DNA of 59,412 nt from Coriobacteriia bacterium. GTDB lineage: Bacteria > Actinomycetota > Coriobacteriia > Anaerosomatales > Anaerosomataceae. Numbering within the stretch: the stretch's first letter is position 1; every line of letters begins with the position of its first letter. Position numbers and translations under genes: made by a program. Below are positions 7,328-19,635 of this stretch, in pieces. The stretch covers positions 1-59,412 of the forward strand of contig JAUSOQ010000015.1 in NCBI GenBank assembly GCA_030655755.1, given 5' to 3'. A model generated the notes under the pieces. The model saw nothing but the letters and a program-made list of their open reading frames with translations, ran no database searches and was not told where the DNA came from.

Positions 7328-8970
7328 CGCGGACCGTTCCTGGCCTGAGCGAAGCGGAAGAGGTCGCCGTCGCTCTTCGCCTGGTACATGGCCATGTCGG
7401 CGGCGTGCATGAGTTCGCTGAACGTGCGCCCATCGTCCGGGTAGAGCGCGATGCCGATGCTCATGTCGATATCCACGGGACCCTGAGATGTGAGTGCGGG
7501 TTGTGCCATCGCCTCTGTGATCTTTCGAGCGACCAACCCCACGGTGTCTTTCGACTCCTCGTTCGGAAGCAGGAGCATGAACTCGTCGCCGCCGAGTCGT
7601 GCCACGGTGTCGCTCTTGCGCACGACCGAGATGAGTCGTTCGGCCACCTCGGCGAGCAGCTGGTCTCCCGCAGCGTGTCCGAGCGTGTCGTTGACACTCT
7701 TGAAGTCGTTCATGTCCATGAACATGAGCGCAAAGGGTTTGCCCTCTCGGTCGGCGCGGCTGATCGCGACGGCGAGACGGTCGTCGAACAGCGCGCGGTT
7801 GGGAAGGCCGGTCAGGATGTCGTAGTAGGCCATGTGACGGATGGTCTCCTCGGCCTGCCTGCGCGACGTCACGTCGTGTGCGACCGCCTGCACTGCAGGA
7901 CGTCCATGGTAGGTGAGGGGGGTCGCGGCGATCTCCAGGTAGATCGTCGACCCGTCCGTGCGCTGGAAGCGGAGTTCGAGCGGACCGGTGCCTTGACGGC
8001 CTTGGGTCGTAACTCCGATCCGTGCCGCTGCAGCCTCGCGATCATCGGGGTGGACGAGCTCGAGCACGTGGGTCCCGATCATGTCTGCGGGGTTGTTGTA
8101 TCCGAGCAAAGAGGCTCCGTACGGGTTCATGAACGCGATGATGCCTTCGATGTGCACGAGAATGAGGTCGGGAGCCAGTTCCACGAGGCGACGGAAGCGT
8201 TCTTCGGACTCGCGCAGCATCTTCTCCACGCGGCGGCGTTCGGCCACTTCATCTTGGAGCTCTGTGTTGGTCTGCTCGAGTTCGTGCGTGCGTTCCCGTA
8301 CGCGGTCCTCCAGTTTCTCGCTGTAGAGCTGTAGAGCCATCTCGGCGCGCTTGACGTCGGTTATGTCATGTGAGATCTCGACGATCGCAGCAGGTGCATC
8401 GTCCTCGTCTGGAACCGGATACCAGGTCTGCTCGACCCACTGCTCGCGACCGTCGGGCATCGTTCGTTGCCGGACTGCGGTCGCACTCCTCCCCGTGCGC
8501 ATGACGAGGCGAACGCGGCAGCCGTCACACGGAGTCTCGTCTCCGACGCTCACCTCGTGGCATGTGTGACCGACGATCTCAGACTCGTCGATGCCGAGGT
8601 CTTTGACGGCTTGAGGGTTCGCATACCCGATCACGTAGTCGCTGTCGACGACCAGGATAGCGTCGGGGCTGTGTTCATAGACGAGCCCGATCTTCTGGCG
8701 TTCGAATGCCAGTGCGCTCTCGGTTCTGCAGTGGCGGTTGAACAAGCGCTGCATGTAGACGGTGAGTGCGATGATCACGATGCTCATGAGGATGCGGAAC
8801 GCCAGGGCACGTATGTCGGGACGCAAAAGCTCGTCGAGGAAGCTCGTGCCTGACATGCCGGAGCGCAGCATCGCCTCGGAAAGCCAGAGGACGACGACCA
8901 GAACGAGCCCCGCCAAGATGAGCCTTGGCTTACGTTGGTGTTGTCTGTTGTCTGCGCTTCTGCCGGTCAT
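7324..8970 (-). CDS. membrane PAS-PAS-GGDEF diguanylate cyclase
   Basis: The 548-residue protein has two N-terminal membrane helices (about residues 18-36 and 58-75). A PAS domain with a CDGC pair in its middle follows (about 90-210), then a coiled-coil segment, a second PAS (about 255-375) and a GGDEF domain. The active site LGGDEFM is intact. RKSD five residues upstream forms the RxxD inhibitory site, so product feedback by c-di-GMP is expected. There is no EAL domain. ATG 8970 is used instead of GTG 8982 because GAGGTGGGGG is spaced for it. The signal sensed is unknown; the Cys pair suggests heme, redox or metal. Confidence 0.9.
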   Translation of the reverse strand: MTGRSADNRQHQRKPRLILAGLVLVVVLWLSEAMLRSGMSGTSFLDELLRPDIRALAFRILMSIVIIALTVYMQRLFNRHCRTESALAFERQKIGLVYEHSPDAILVVDSDYVIGYANPQAVKDLGIDESEIVGHTCHEVSVGDETPCDGCRVRLVMRTGRSATAVRQRTMPDGREQWVEQTWYPVPDEDDAPAAIVEISHDITDVKRAEMALQLYSEKLEDRVRERTHELEQTNTELQDEVAERRRVEKMLRESEERFRRLVELAPDLILVHIEGIIAFMNPYGASLLGYNNPADMIGTHVLELVHPDDREAAAARIGVTTQGRQGTGPLELRFQRTDGSTIYLEIAATPLTYHGRPAVQAVAHDVTSRRQAEETIRHMAYYDILTGLPNRALFDDRLAVAISRADREGKPFALMFMDMNDFKSVNDTLGHAAGDQLLAEVAERLISVVRKSDTVARLGGDEFMLLLPNEESKDTVGLVARKITEAMAQPALTSQGPVDIDMSIGIALYPDDGRTFSELMHAADMAMYQAKSDGDLFRFAQARNGPR

Positions 8971-8991
8971 CTGATCCCCCACCTCGTTCTG

Positions 8992-9020
8992 ACCATATAC
9001 GCAGCTTAAGGTTTTTTCAA
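8992..9020 (-). promoter_or_regulatory. promoter of the PAS-GGDEF gene
   Basis: Read on the minus strand, TTGAAA (9020-9015) and TATGGT (8997-8992) are 17 bases apart. The predicted start near 8985 leaves a short leader carrying the GAGGTGGGGG ribosome-binding site. Confidence 0.6.
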
Positions 9021-9068
9021 CGACACATCTCTATATCGGTATCTGACTTCCTCAGCTGTAGGCGATGG

Positions 9069-9074
9069 TACAAT
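9069..9074 (+). promoter_or_regulatory. candidate -10 element for lpdA-lipA
   Basis: TACAAT at 9069-9074 lies 43 bases before lpdA. Its -35 is poor, so confidence is limited. Confidence 0.4.
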
Positions 9075-9116
9075 CTCGGGACACTCTCAGGCGGCGCGGG
9101 CAAGCGGAGGTCTCTC

Positions 9117-10511
9117 ATGCACATCGTCATCCTCGGTGGCGGTCCCGGTGGCTATTCGGCGGCGTTCGAGGCCGCACGACTCGGCGCGAAGGTCACGCTC
9201 ATCGAGAAGGAACGCCTTGGCGGCACGTGTCTCAACCGGGGGTGCATCCCCACCAAGACCATCCTGCGCTCGGCGCAGATCGTCGCTGATACACGCCAGG
9301 CTGCTGAGTTCGGTCTGGTCGCCACCGTTGCCAGCGTCGACGTGTCGGCGTTGCGCGCCCGCAAAGAGGGAGTCGTCGATGAGCTCGTCGGCCAGATCGA
9401 GGCTGGTGCCAAGCGCCTGAAGGTCCGTGTCGTCTTCGGATCAGGACGCTTGGCTACGCCGCATGCTGTGGAGGTCGAGCTGGCCGAAGGCGGTGTCGAG
9501 ACCATCGAGGGAGACGCAGTCATCCTCGCGAGCGGTTCTGCCGTCTTCAAACTGCCGAACATCGATCACGAGATGGAAGGCGTCTGGACGAGCGATGAAG
9601 CCGTCTCTCTCGAGGAGATCCCCAAAGACATCGTGATCATCGGCGGCGGCGTGATCGGTCTCGAGTTCGCGTGTGCGTATGCCGCCTTTGGCAGCAAGGT
9701 CACCGTTATCGAGCTCCTGGAACAGGTGCTCCCCGGAAACGACCGCCGCGTCGTGAAGCAGACCCAGGCGGCGCTCGAGGAGATGGGCGTCGAGTTCCAT
9801 CTCGGTGACGCGGTGGAAAAGGTCGAGCGTGTCGGGGAGCGCATGCACTCCACGCTGCGCAGCGGCGCGGTCCTCGACAGCGGCATCGTGATGAGCGCGG
9901 TCGGGCGCATCCCCAACTCAGCAGGTCTCGGCTATCCGGAGGCCGGTATCGAGATGGACCGTGCGGCCGTCAAGGTCGACGAGTACTTCCGTACCAACCT
10001 CGAGGGCGTTTACGCGATCGGCGACCTCATCGGCGGCATGATGCTCGCGCATGTGGCCGAAGAGGAGGGCGTCGTTGCGGCACGCAATGCGGTTGCCGAG
10101 TTCCACAGCGTGGGCGCTGAGCCGCATATGGAAAGCGTGCGCTACGACTGCATTCCGGCATGTGTCTACACGTTCCCGAACGTCGCGGTCGTGGGCAGCT
10201 CGCGTGACTCGGCCAAAGAGCGCGATGTCGACGTCGTCCAGGCTGTCGCGAAGTTCGCCGCCAACGGCAAGGCGCTTGGCGAAGGCGAGGCCGACGGCTT
10301 CGTGCAGATGGTCGCCGAGAAGGGCACGGGCCGCATCGTCGGCTGCCAGATCGTCGGACCGCACGCCGTGGAGATCATCCATGAGGTCGCGTTGGCGATG
10401 GCGCACGATATCACCGCCAAGCAGCTTGCCGAGACGGTCCACGCGCATCCGACCGTCAGCGAGGTCATCAAGTTCGCGGCGATCGACGCGGCAGGGAAGT
10501 GCGGGCTGTAA
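9117..10511 (+). CDS. lpdA: dihydrolipoyl dehydrogenase
   Basis: The 464-residue FAD enzyme reoxidises dihydrolipoyl groups of 2-oxoacid dehydrogenase or glycine cleavage complexes with NAD+. An N-terminal GGGPGGYSAAFEAARLG FAD motif, the redox disulfide GGTCLNRGCIPTK near residue 35-47, a second nucleotide-binding IIGGGVIGLEFA, the FAD-contacting YAIGDLIG, and the active-site HAHPTVSE near the C-terminus are all present. ATG 9117 follows GGAGG at 9106-9110; the frame is open further upstream but has no supporting site. The next gene, lipA, overlaps its stop, tying the enzyme to lipoylation. The partner E1/E2 or GcvH genes are not in this window. Confidence 0.95.
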   Translation: MHIVILGGGPGGYSAAFEAARLGAKVTLIEKERLGGTCLNRGCIPTKTILRSAQIVADTRQAAEFGLVATVASVDVSALRARKEGVVDELVGQIEAGAKRLKVRVVFGSGRLATPHAVEVELAEGGVETIEGDAVILASGSAVFKLPNIDHEMEGVWTSDEAVSLEEIPKDIVIIGGGVIGLEFACAYAAFGSKVTVIELLEQVLPGNDRRVVKQTQAALEEMGVEFHLGDAVEKVERVGERMHSTLRSGAVLDSGIVMSAVGRIPNSAGLGYPEAGIEMDRAAVKVDEYFRTNLEGVYAIGDLIGGMMLAHVAEEEGVVAARNAVAEFHSVGAEPHMESVRYDCIPACVYTFPNVAVVGSSRDSAKERDVDVVQAVAKFAANGKALGEGEADGFVQMVAEKGTGRIVGCQIVGPHAVEIIHEVALAMAHDITAKQLAETVHAHPTVSEVIKFAAIDAAGKCGL

Positions 10512-11389
10512 TGGCGTACGAGCACGGCGAAGGCGCGAAGCGCATGCCCGAGTGGATGCGCCGTCCGATCGCGCGTGAGGGCAGCTACGAGACCGTCAAA
10601 GACCTCATGCGCAAGCTCGAGCTTCACACGGTCTGCGAATCGGCGAAATGTCCCAATCAGGGAGAGTGTTTCTCCACCGGGACCGCCACGTTCCTGGCGA
10701 TGGGAGACGCGTGCACGCGCAACTGCCGGTTCTGTGCCGTCGAGGCTCGCAAGCCCGGCCCGCTCGACCCCGGTGAGCCCGATAACATCGCGCAAGCGGT
10801 GCTGCTCATGCGCATCAAGCACGCGGTCATCACGATGGTCACGCGCGATGATATCGCCGACGGCGGAGCCGCGCACCTCGTAGGGATCATCCAAGCGGTG
10901 CGTGATGCGTCCCCCGGAACGCGCATCGAGGTGCTCACGAGCGACTTCCGCGGGAATCTCGATGCGATCGACACGGTGGCCGACGCGCTGCCCGATGTCT
11001 TCAACCACAACGTGGAGACCGTGCCGCGCCTGTATGCCGAGGTTCGGCCGATCGCGATCTACGAGCGTAGCTTGTCGGTGCTACGTCGCGTGAAGGAGCG
11101 CCATCCCGGCATGCCCACGAAGTCAGGCATCATGGTGGGCCTTGGAGAGCAGTTCGACGAGGTCGTCTCGGTCATGCGTGATCTGCGTGAGGTTGGCTGC
11201 GATCTGCTCACTATCGGGCAGTACCTGCGTCCGAGTCGCAAACACCTGTCCGTGACGGAGTTCGTCCATCCCGACGTCTTCGATCGCTACGCGGAGGAGG
11301 CCACAGTTCTCGGCTTCAGAGCGGTCGCGAGCGCACCGTTCGTGCGCAGCAGCTACCATGCGGGCGAGATGGTGCGTGGCGAGTCCTGA
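10511..11389 (+). CDS. lipA: lipoyl synthase
   Basis: The 292-residue radical-SAM enzyme inserts two sulfurs into protein-bound octanoyl groups. CESAKCPNQGEC (auxiliary 4Fe-4S cluster) and CTRNCRFC (radical-SAM cluster) are intact, and the C-terminal RSSYHA serine motif that ligates the auxiliary cluster is present. ATG 10511 overlaps the lpdA stop in a TAATG junction, which decides the start. Pairing with lpdA suggests one transcription unit for lipoate attachment and use. No lipB or lplA gene is nearby, so the octanoyl or lipoyl transferase must be elsewhere. Confidence 0.95.
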   Translation: MAYEHGEGAKRMPEWMRRPIAREGSYETVKDLMRKLELHTVCESAKCPNQGECFSTGTATFLAMGDACTRNCRFCAVEARKPGPLDPGEPDNIAQAVLLMRIKHAVITMVTRDDIADGGAAHLVGIIQAVRDASPGTRIEVLTSDFRGNLDAIDTVADALPDVFNHNVETVPRLYAEVRPIAIYERSLSVLRRVKERHPGMPTKSGIMVGLGEQFDEVVSVMRDLREVGCDLLTIGQYLRPSRKHLSVTEFVHPDVFDRYAEEATVLGFRAVASAPFVRSSYHAGEMVRGES

Positions 11390-11405
11390 GTCACGACGGT
11401 CGGTA

Positions 11406-12452
11406 CTACTCGTCCCTGCCCAGTACGATCGGGTCGCTGGCACGGTTGCGTCCCGCCTGCTTGGCCGCGTACAGTCCCTGATCTGCCGTGGAGAGCAGCT
11501 TGTCGATGCTGCGAGGGTTCGATCCCGCAGGGTCGACGGCGACCGTGCCCCCTATGGAGACGCTCACGGGAACCGCATGTCCGTCATCGCTCGTCAGTTC
11601 GAGTTTGCGCACGGTCTCCAGAATACGGTCTACCAGTAGGCAGTATTCGTCGGAGTCCGTTTCCGGAGCGATCACCGCGAACTCATCACCGCCGTAACGA
11701 ACGACCAGATCCGATGAGCGCACCGCCGAGCGGACCACGTGGGCGATATCGCGCAACACGCGGTCGCCGAAACGGTGGCCGAACTCGTCGTTGATGCCCT
11801 TGAAGAAGTCGACGTCGATCAGCAGCACCGTAAGCGGCCTGCCGTACCGTGCCGACCATGCGGACCACTGATGCAGGTGCGTGTCGAGTGCCCTGCGGTT
11901 GTAGATGCCGGTCAGTGGGTCGCGGGTCGCGTACACGGCCAGCGTGAGGTTGTCGTGCCACGTCCGGGCGAGGATGCCCGCCAGAAACGAGGCGAGCGAA
12001 CCCGGCGCATAGTACTCCTCGATCGCCGAGATAAGTCGCTCGAGGTGGGTCGAGTAGGCGGCCCGCCGGTGTTCGGCACGGCCCGGTTCGGTCAGGTCGA
12101 TGAGTTCCCCGAACACGGGGTCGATCAAGTAGAACTCGATGCGAGCCGCGAGTGCGAGAGCGCCTTCCGGGTCCGTGGGCACACTGTCGTCGCTGATCAT
12201 GGCGTGAAGCTCTTCGCTCAGCGAGCGCATGCGTTCGACCAGCCCGGACTCGTCGCTCATGATGTTGGGCAGGAGTCCCTGGTCGAAGGCTGTGAGCAAG
12301 TCCGTCCACCAGCCGACGTGCGAGCCTTCCTCGGCGGACATCTGCCGAAACAGGTCCCGAAGGGAAGCGTCAGTGTTCGCCTCAGCGAACTTGGCGTACG
12401 TGCGCTCTGCCAGCTGGTCCATCTCCGCACAAAGCTTGAGTATCTCGCGCAT
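11406..12452 (-). CDS. diguanylate cyclase with ferritin-like N-terminal domain
   Basis: The 348-residue soluble protein combines a helical N-terminus (about 1-170) with a GGDEF domain. The N-terminus has a four-helix pattern with carboxylate/histidine spacing reminiscent of rubrerythrin. It shows an EMDQLAERTY helix, EEGSH (ExxH) in a second helix, RIEFYLID in a third, and YSTHLERL in a fourth, where the usual Glu is replaced. VRYGGDEFA is intact and RSSD gives an I-site. The start at 12452 is chosen over 12482 because GGAGGT lies just upstream. A diiron or hemerythrin-like O2/iron sensor controlling c-di-GMP is inferred from the residue pattern only. Confidence 0.8.
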   Translation of the reverse strand: MREILKLCAEMDQLAERTYAKFAEANTDASLRDLFRQMSAEEGSHVGWWTDLLTAFDQGLLPNIMSDESGLVERMRSLSEELHAMISDDSVPTDPEGALALAARIEFYLIDPVFGELIDLTEPGRAEHRRAAYSTHLERLISAIEEYYAPGSLASFLAGILARTWHDNLTLAVYATRDPLTGIYNRRALDTHLHQWSAWSARYGRPLTVLLIDVDFFKGINDEFGHRFGDRVLRDIAHVVRSAVRSSDLVVRYGGDEFAVIAPETDSDEYCLLVDRILETVRKLELTSDDGHAVPVSVSIGGTVAVDPAGSNPRSIDKLLSTADQGLYAAKQAGRNRASDPIVLGRDE

Positions 12453-12511
12453 GAGTACCTCCACGGTCGTCCTATTAAGCATATCCCCAACTAGCCTGCT
12501 AGGATTGCTGC

Positions 12512-13243
12512 ATGGTGTACGAACCTCGTTTCTACAGAGAGAATGTCGCTGCCGACGGCCTCGTTTCGTTCGTTGTGGTGAACGCCGAGACCGATCTGCA
12601 CATCAGTGCGCGCCGTGACCTCTCCGGAGAGGCGAGAGTGCTCGTTGCGGAGCTGCGCAGTGGACTTGAGTCCTATATCGCTGCGCATCCGCGTTTTGCC
12701 GAAAGCTACGTCCCACTCGATGTGGAGCCGAACGCTCCCGAGATCGTACAAGCGATGGTGAAGGGTGCTCGCGCCGCAGGTGTGGGGCCGATGGCGGCGG
12801 TAGCGGGCGCTATTGCCGAGCGGGTCGCGCGAGGACTTTTTGTGTACTCGTCCGAGGTGATCGTCGAGAACGGCGGTGACCTCTACGTGGTGGGCGCGAC
12901 CGATCGCGTGATCGCGCTGTGGGCCGCCGACTCGCCCTTCACGGGCAAGCTCGGCCTCAGGATCCATGGAGATGTCCTGCCCGTCGCGGTGTGTACGTCG
13001 TCCGGCAGGATCGGGCACAGCGTGTCGTTCGGCCGGTCGGACACGGTCACGGTACTCGCGTCTGACGGCGCCCTTGCAGATGCCGTGGCCACTGCGTTGG
13101 CCAATCGAGTGAGGGATGTCGGTGACATCGATGCTGCGATCGCGTTCGGGCGAGGGATCGCCGGTGTCACGGGCGTGCTGGTGGCCGTCGGCGACCGGAT
13201 CGGCGCATGGGGGGCGGTCGAACTTGTCCCTCTCGGCGAGTGA
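12512..13243 (+). CDS. UPF0280 family protein (ApbE-like fold)
   Basis: The 243-residue protein looks like UPF0280. Recognisable parts are the YEPRFYRE start, a glycine-rich PMAAVAGAIAE segment near residue 95, a VENGGDLYV motif near 120, and a C-terminal FGRGIAGVTGVLVAVGD strand region. The family is related to ApbE FMN transferases and is common in methanogens and anaerobes. Its reaction is unknown. It is transcribed divergently from the ferritin-like GGDEF gene across about 60 bases. A TAGAAT-type -10 follows it, for the next gene. Confidence 0.8.
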   Translation: MVYEPRFYRENVAADGLVSFVVVNAETDLHISARRDLSGEARVLVAELRSGLESYIAAHPRFAESYVPLDVEPNAPEIVQAMVKGARAAGVGPMAAVAGAIAERVARGLFVYSSEVIVENGGDLYVVGATDRVIALWAADSPFTGKLGLRIHGDVLPVAVCTSSGRIGHSVSFGRSDTVTVLASDGALADAVATALANRVRDVGDIDAAIAFGRGIAGVTGVLVAVGDRIGAWGAVELVPLGE

Positions 13244-13301
13244 GGCGAGCGTCCGCGGGATAGAATAGACTTCAACAGGCACACGACCTGAGGGGTATGA
13301 G

Positions 13302-13595
13302 ATGGACAGCATCGACGAACTGGATATGTTCGAAGCCGAGCGCAGGCTCGCGCTCTACAACGAGTACCGCGACGCCGCGCGTGTCTTCACCTACTACATC
13401 GAGACCGAGCTGCGCGCGTACCTCGCCAACGGTGTCGACGTGCAGCCGGTGGACGGATCGGGCGGCGTCTACTTCAAGGTGACGCTGACCGACGTGTGGA
13501 TCTATGAAGCCGAGCGGATCAACCGTTTCGTTCCCGAGACGGTCATCTACTCGATCAACGACGTGCATGTCCAAAAGCTCAAGGTCGAGGAGTAG
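13302..13595 (+). CDS. DUF2469 family protein
   Basis: The 97-residue acidic protein matches the actinobacterial DUF2469 pattern. An LYNEYRDAARVFTYYIETE segment leads to YLANGVDV, then FKVTLTDVWIYE and a final VIYSINDVHVQKL strand. The function is unknown. The family is practically confined to Actinobacteria, so it helps place the organism. GAGGGG and ATG 13302 are well spaced, with a TAGAAT -10-like hexamer at 13261-13266. It lies nine bases upstream of ligA and is probably co-transcribed with it. Confidence 0.85.
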   Translation: MDSIDELDMFEAERRLALYNEYRDAARVFTYYIETELRAYLANGVDVQPVDGSGGVYFKVTLTDVWIYEAERINRFVPETVIYSINDVHVQKLKVEE

Positions 13596-16428
<2,833 letters not shown>

Positions 16429-16432
<4 letters not shown>

Positions 16433-17448
16433 GCCCGCAGGCGAGACTCGTGCTGAACCCGCGTCTGTGCGACCGGTGCGGCCGCTGCCTTTCGGTATGT
16501 CCGCTGAACGCGTTACGCGTCGGGCGCTCCTACATCATGGTGGACTGGGTCCGTTGCGACGGCTGCAACAAGTGTGTCTCGGCGTGTAAGGCAGGCGCCA
16601 TCAAGGCAGTGGGCGGAGCATCGCAGACGCCGCGGGCGCGCAGTTCCGCTGCTGTGAGTGCGGCGGGGAAGAAGGCTGCGCCCCACAGGGCGACGAAGCC
16701 GGTCAAGCGCAAGCGGCCGTATGAGGGTTTTGAGTGGTCATTGCTCGAGGCGGCGGCTACGTTGTCGGTGACCTTCTCGGCGTTCATGGCCAAAGAAGCG
16801 TTCACCGCGTCCAAGACGCTGCTTGCCATGCCCACCGAGGTCCTTGTTCCCATCCGTATCGGTGTGCTCGCGATCTACTACGCGCTGCAGGTGGCGTTGC
16901 TGCGATGGTTGATCCACAGGCGCGATGGCTCGTTTGCCGAAGCGTTCGGACTTGGCAGGCTCGGTACGAATGTTGCCGAGAAGTTTCGCTCGATCGGACT
17001 GGTCGCTGCGGGGCTGCTGGGCACGCGGGTTATCGCGACCGTGTATGGGCTTGTGACGCGCGAGCTCGGCCTCACGCCGCAGGCGGGCGCCGACACCGTG
17101 ACGCGAGTGTTCGGTACTGCGCCGGGTGGCCTGCTGCTCGCTGTCATCATGCTGGTGTTCATCGGGCCGTTCGTCGAGGAACTCGTATTTCGCGGTGCGC
17201 TGCTGCGAGGACTGCAGACGAAGCTCGGTGTGTGGCCCGCCATAGTCATCCAGGCCCTGCTGTTCGCCGCGTTCCACCGCTCATGGTGGCTCTTGTTGCC
17301 GATGACGGTCTTAGGTATCGCGCTTGGCTGGCTTGCACACGAGCGGCGCAGTCTGTGGCCCGCCATCGCGTTGCACGCGCTCTACAATGCGCTCAGTGTC
17401 GCTGCGGTGGTGTGGGTAGTGGTAGCGGGTGGTGTAGGCCGGTCTTGA
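16429..17448 (+). CDS. 2x[4Fe-4S] ferredoxin fused to a CPBP intramembrane protease
   Basis: The 339-residue protein has two parts. Residues about 1-65 form a two-cluster ferredoxin: CDRCGRCLSVCP near 15 and CDGCNKCVSACK near 45. A basic linker leads to a CPBP membrane domain with EELVFRGALLRGL near 243 and FAAFHRSW near 282, then a GHALYN-like helix (ALHALYNALS). ATG 16429 overlaps the previous stop as ATGA; a frame opening at 16339 lies within the upstream gene. Redox-coupled proteolysis is an inference; an assembly artefact is unlikely because the frame is uninterrupted and the start is coupled. Confidence 0.85.
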
Positions 17449-17508
17449 GTGACCGCACTCGGCAGCCGATGTATGATTCAAGAGACGTAGCACGACCTAG
17501 GAGAACCT

Positions 17509-19251
17509 GTGGCGAAGCACTCCGGTGCTGATGAGATACAGCTGACGAGGCACGGGAGCAGTGTCGTTGCAGTAATCGTTCTTGGAGTGTTTGTGGTGCT
17601 CCTGACCGGCGTGACGTTCTTCGTTTTGGGGCACGTGAGAAACACTTACACCGAGGAGGCTGAGTCCCTCGTCTTACGAGATGCTCGGCATGTAGCCTTG
17701 GATATCGCCACGTTCGTTGAAGAGCGCCGGACAGATGCGCTCATCATGAGCCAACAGCGTGGCATGTCGCAGAGGGTTCTAGACTATCTCGACGATGATG
17801 ACGCGCGGGCAGGCGAGTTTTTGAAGGAACGGTTGACCGTCGAGTGTCAGTACCACGATCTTGACGGGTGCGCTATCTTCGACGCGGAGGGGGCGCCTGT
17901 GATGTGGGCAGGCACCGCGGTCGGTGTAGCGGACGTCCCGGTCGCGCATGTGCTGGCGGCTGCTGCCACAAGCGATCCACAGTCCGTCGATAGTGTACGT
18001 ACAGGTTCGTACTGGCGTCTGTGGCTGCTCTACCCGATGCCTGAGGTCGACGGACGGACCTTCGTGCTTGGGCAGTATCTTGACATCGGACCGGTCGTGA
18101 TGGACTTTATCGAGCGCCACAGGGAGTTGTCAGAATCGGGGGAGAACCTTCTTCTGCTCAAGGTCGATGGCGATGCCGTTCTGACGATCTGCATGGAGGA
18201 CGGTATCAGTGTCTCCGATGTCGATACTTGTAAGCGTATCCGTCGTACCGTACTGGGAGACCTGGGTGATGACGGCGCTCTTATCGTGCGGGGCATAGAC
18301 TGTACGGATCGTCGGGTGATAGGCGCGGCGGTGCAGGTTCCCGAAAGCGATTGGCGCGTTTTCGCAAAGGTTCCGGAGAGCGATGTAGTGGCGCTGGTGG
18401 GCGACATCAATATCGTGGTCCTCGTCATCGATCTGCTACTCTTCTCGAGCGCCGGCCTGGCCATTCTTTTGTTGCAGCGCAGCAGGGAGCGGCGTGTAGA
18501 GCAGGAGCGCTCGTTGTCGGAACTGCAGGACGCGCTTGCCGCGCAAGACCGGTTCCTCTCCAACATGAGTCACGAACTCCGGACCCCGCTCAACTCGATC
18601 ATGGGATTCACATCGCTCATGCTCGGCGGGATGACCGGGCCGATCACTGACGAGCAGCGCAAGCAGCTCGGTATGGTGGACGATGCCGGGAAACGACTGC
18701 TTGCGCTTGTAGACGACGTACTCGATCTCGCCAAGCTCAAGGCCGGCAAATGTTCCGTAGTCCCGAGAGTGTTCACCGTTGGCGAGATCGTGTCCGATAC
18801 GTGCGGTCTCATGTGCCCGCTCAGCGCGAGGAAGGGAGTCGGCTGCGATTTCACGCTCCCCGAGGAAGACGTCGAGCTGCAGACCGACCGGCAGATGGTT
18901 GAGCGCATACTGCTGAACCTGATGTCGAACGCTGTCAAGTTCACCGATGAGGGCCTCGTTCGTCTTGAGGTCGTGTACGACCGCGAGAGCGATACGGTGT
19001 GTTTTGTCGTCCGGGATACCGGGCGCGGTATCGCCGGATCCGACGTCGCCAGCATCATGGAGGAGTTCACGCAGGTCGTCGAGCCGAGGGGCGTCAAGCC
19101 CGTGGGAGCCGGTCTGGGGCTCGCCATCAGTCGTCGCATGGCCGAGGCGCTTGGCGGGTCGCTTACTGCGGAGAGTGAAGTCGGGGTCGGCTCGACGTTC
19201 ACGGTCACGTTGCCTCGCGTGTACGGCGGTGACGGCGAAACAGACCTGTAG
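17509..19251 (+). CDS. membrane sensor histidine kinase, orphan
   Basis: The 580-residue kinase has a membrane helix near residues 17-42, an extracytoplasmic sensing region of about 260 residues, and a second helix near 300-325. The HisKA domain has phospho-acceptor NMSHELRTPLNSI near 358. The HATPase domain has an N-box (LMSNAVKFTDEG), DTGRGI and GAGLGLAIS. GTG 17509 follows AGGAG (17499-17503). No response regulator lies nearby. The core resembles the second orphan kinase at 28850-30235, so they are probably paralogues that signal to a distant regulator. Confidence 0.9.
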   Translation: MAKHSGADEIQLTRHGSSVVAVIVLGVFVVLLTGVTFFVLGHVRNTYTEEAESLVLRDARHVALDIATFVEERRTDALIMSQQRGMSQRVLDYLDDDDARAGEFLKERLTVECQYHDLDGCAIFDAEGAPVMWAGTAVGVADVPVAHVLAAAATSDPQSVDSVRTGSYWRLWLLYPMPEVDGRTFVLGQYLDIGPVVMDFIERHRELSESGENLLLLKVDGDAVLTICMEDGISVSDVDTCKRIRRTVLGDLGDDGALIVRGIDCTDRRVIGAAVQVPESDWRVFAKVPESDVVALVGDINIVVLVIDLLLFSSAGLAILLLQRSRERRVEQERSLSELQDALAAQDRFLSNMSHELRTPLNSIMGFTSLMLGGMTGPITDEQRKQLGMVDDAGKRLLALVDDVLDLAKLKAGKCSVVPRVFTVGEIVSDTCGLMCPLSARKGVGCDFTLPEEDVELQTDRQMVERILLNLMSNAVKFTDEGLVRLEVVYDRESDTVCFVVRDTGRGIAGSDVASIMEEFTQVVEPRGVKPVGAGLGLAISRRMAEALGGSLTAESEVGVGSTFTVTLPRVYGGDGETDL

Positions 19252-19332
19252 GGATTCTCGGCAGGCACCACCGCAAGCGCGCGGGCCTGCGCTATCATGG
19301 TCAGCGTCCCGCCAGACCCGTCAGGAGGCACT

Positions 19333-19635
19333 ATGGCTATCTCGGAGTCCGACGTCCGTCACGTCGCGCTCTTGGCGCGTCTCGCATTGACTGATGGGCA
19401 GGTTTCCTCGCTGCAGACCGAACTCAACTCCATTCTCGGCCATATCGATGAGCTGCAGGGTCTCGATCTGGCTGACGTGCAGCCGACCGCGCACGCGCTG
19501 GAGGTCACGAACTCCATGCGTCCCGACGTCGTGAAGCCGTGCCTGTCGCGGGAGCTCGCGCTGCGCAATGCGCCCGAGGCCGAGGGCGGCGCGTTCGTCA
19601 TCCCGGCGATGGCGGGAGCGGGGGAGGACGTATGA
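19333..19635 (+). CDS. gatC: Asp-tRNA(Asn)/Glu-tRNA(Gln) amidotransferase subunit C
   Basis: The 100-residue GatC stabilises the GatAB heterodimer. The ISESDVRHVALLARLALT start and the LNSILGHIDELQGLD helix are typical, and MRPDVVKPCLSRELALRNAP is the usual C-terminal linker. ATG 19333 follows TCAGGAGGCACT; an upstream in-frame ATG at 19297 has no site. TATCAT about 45 bases upstream may be a -10. It heads gatCAB, with the next start overlapping its stop. Confidence 0.95.
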   Translation: MAISESDVRHVALLARLALTDGQVSSLQTELNSILGHIDELQGLDLADVQPTAHALEVTNSMRPDVVKPCLSRELALRNAPEAEGGAFVIPAMAGAGEDV

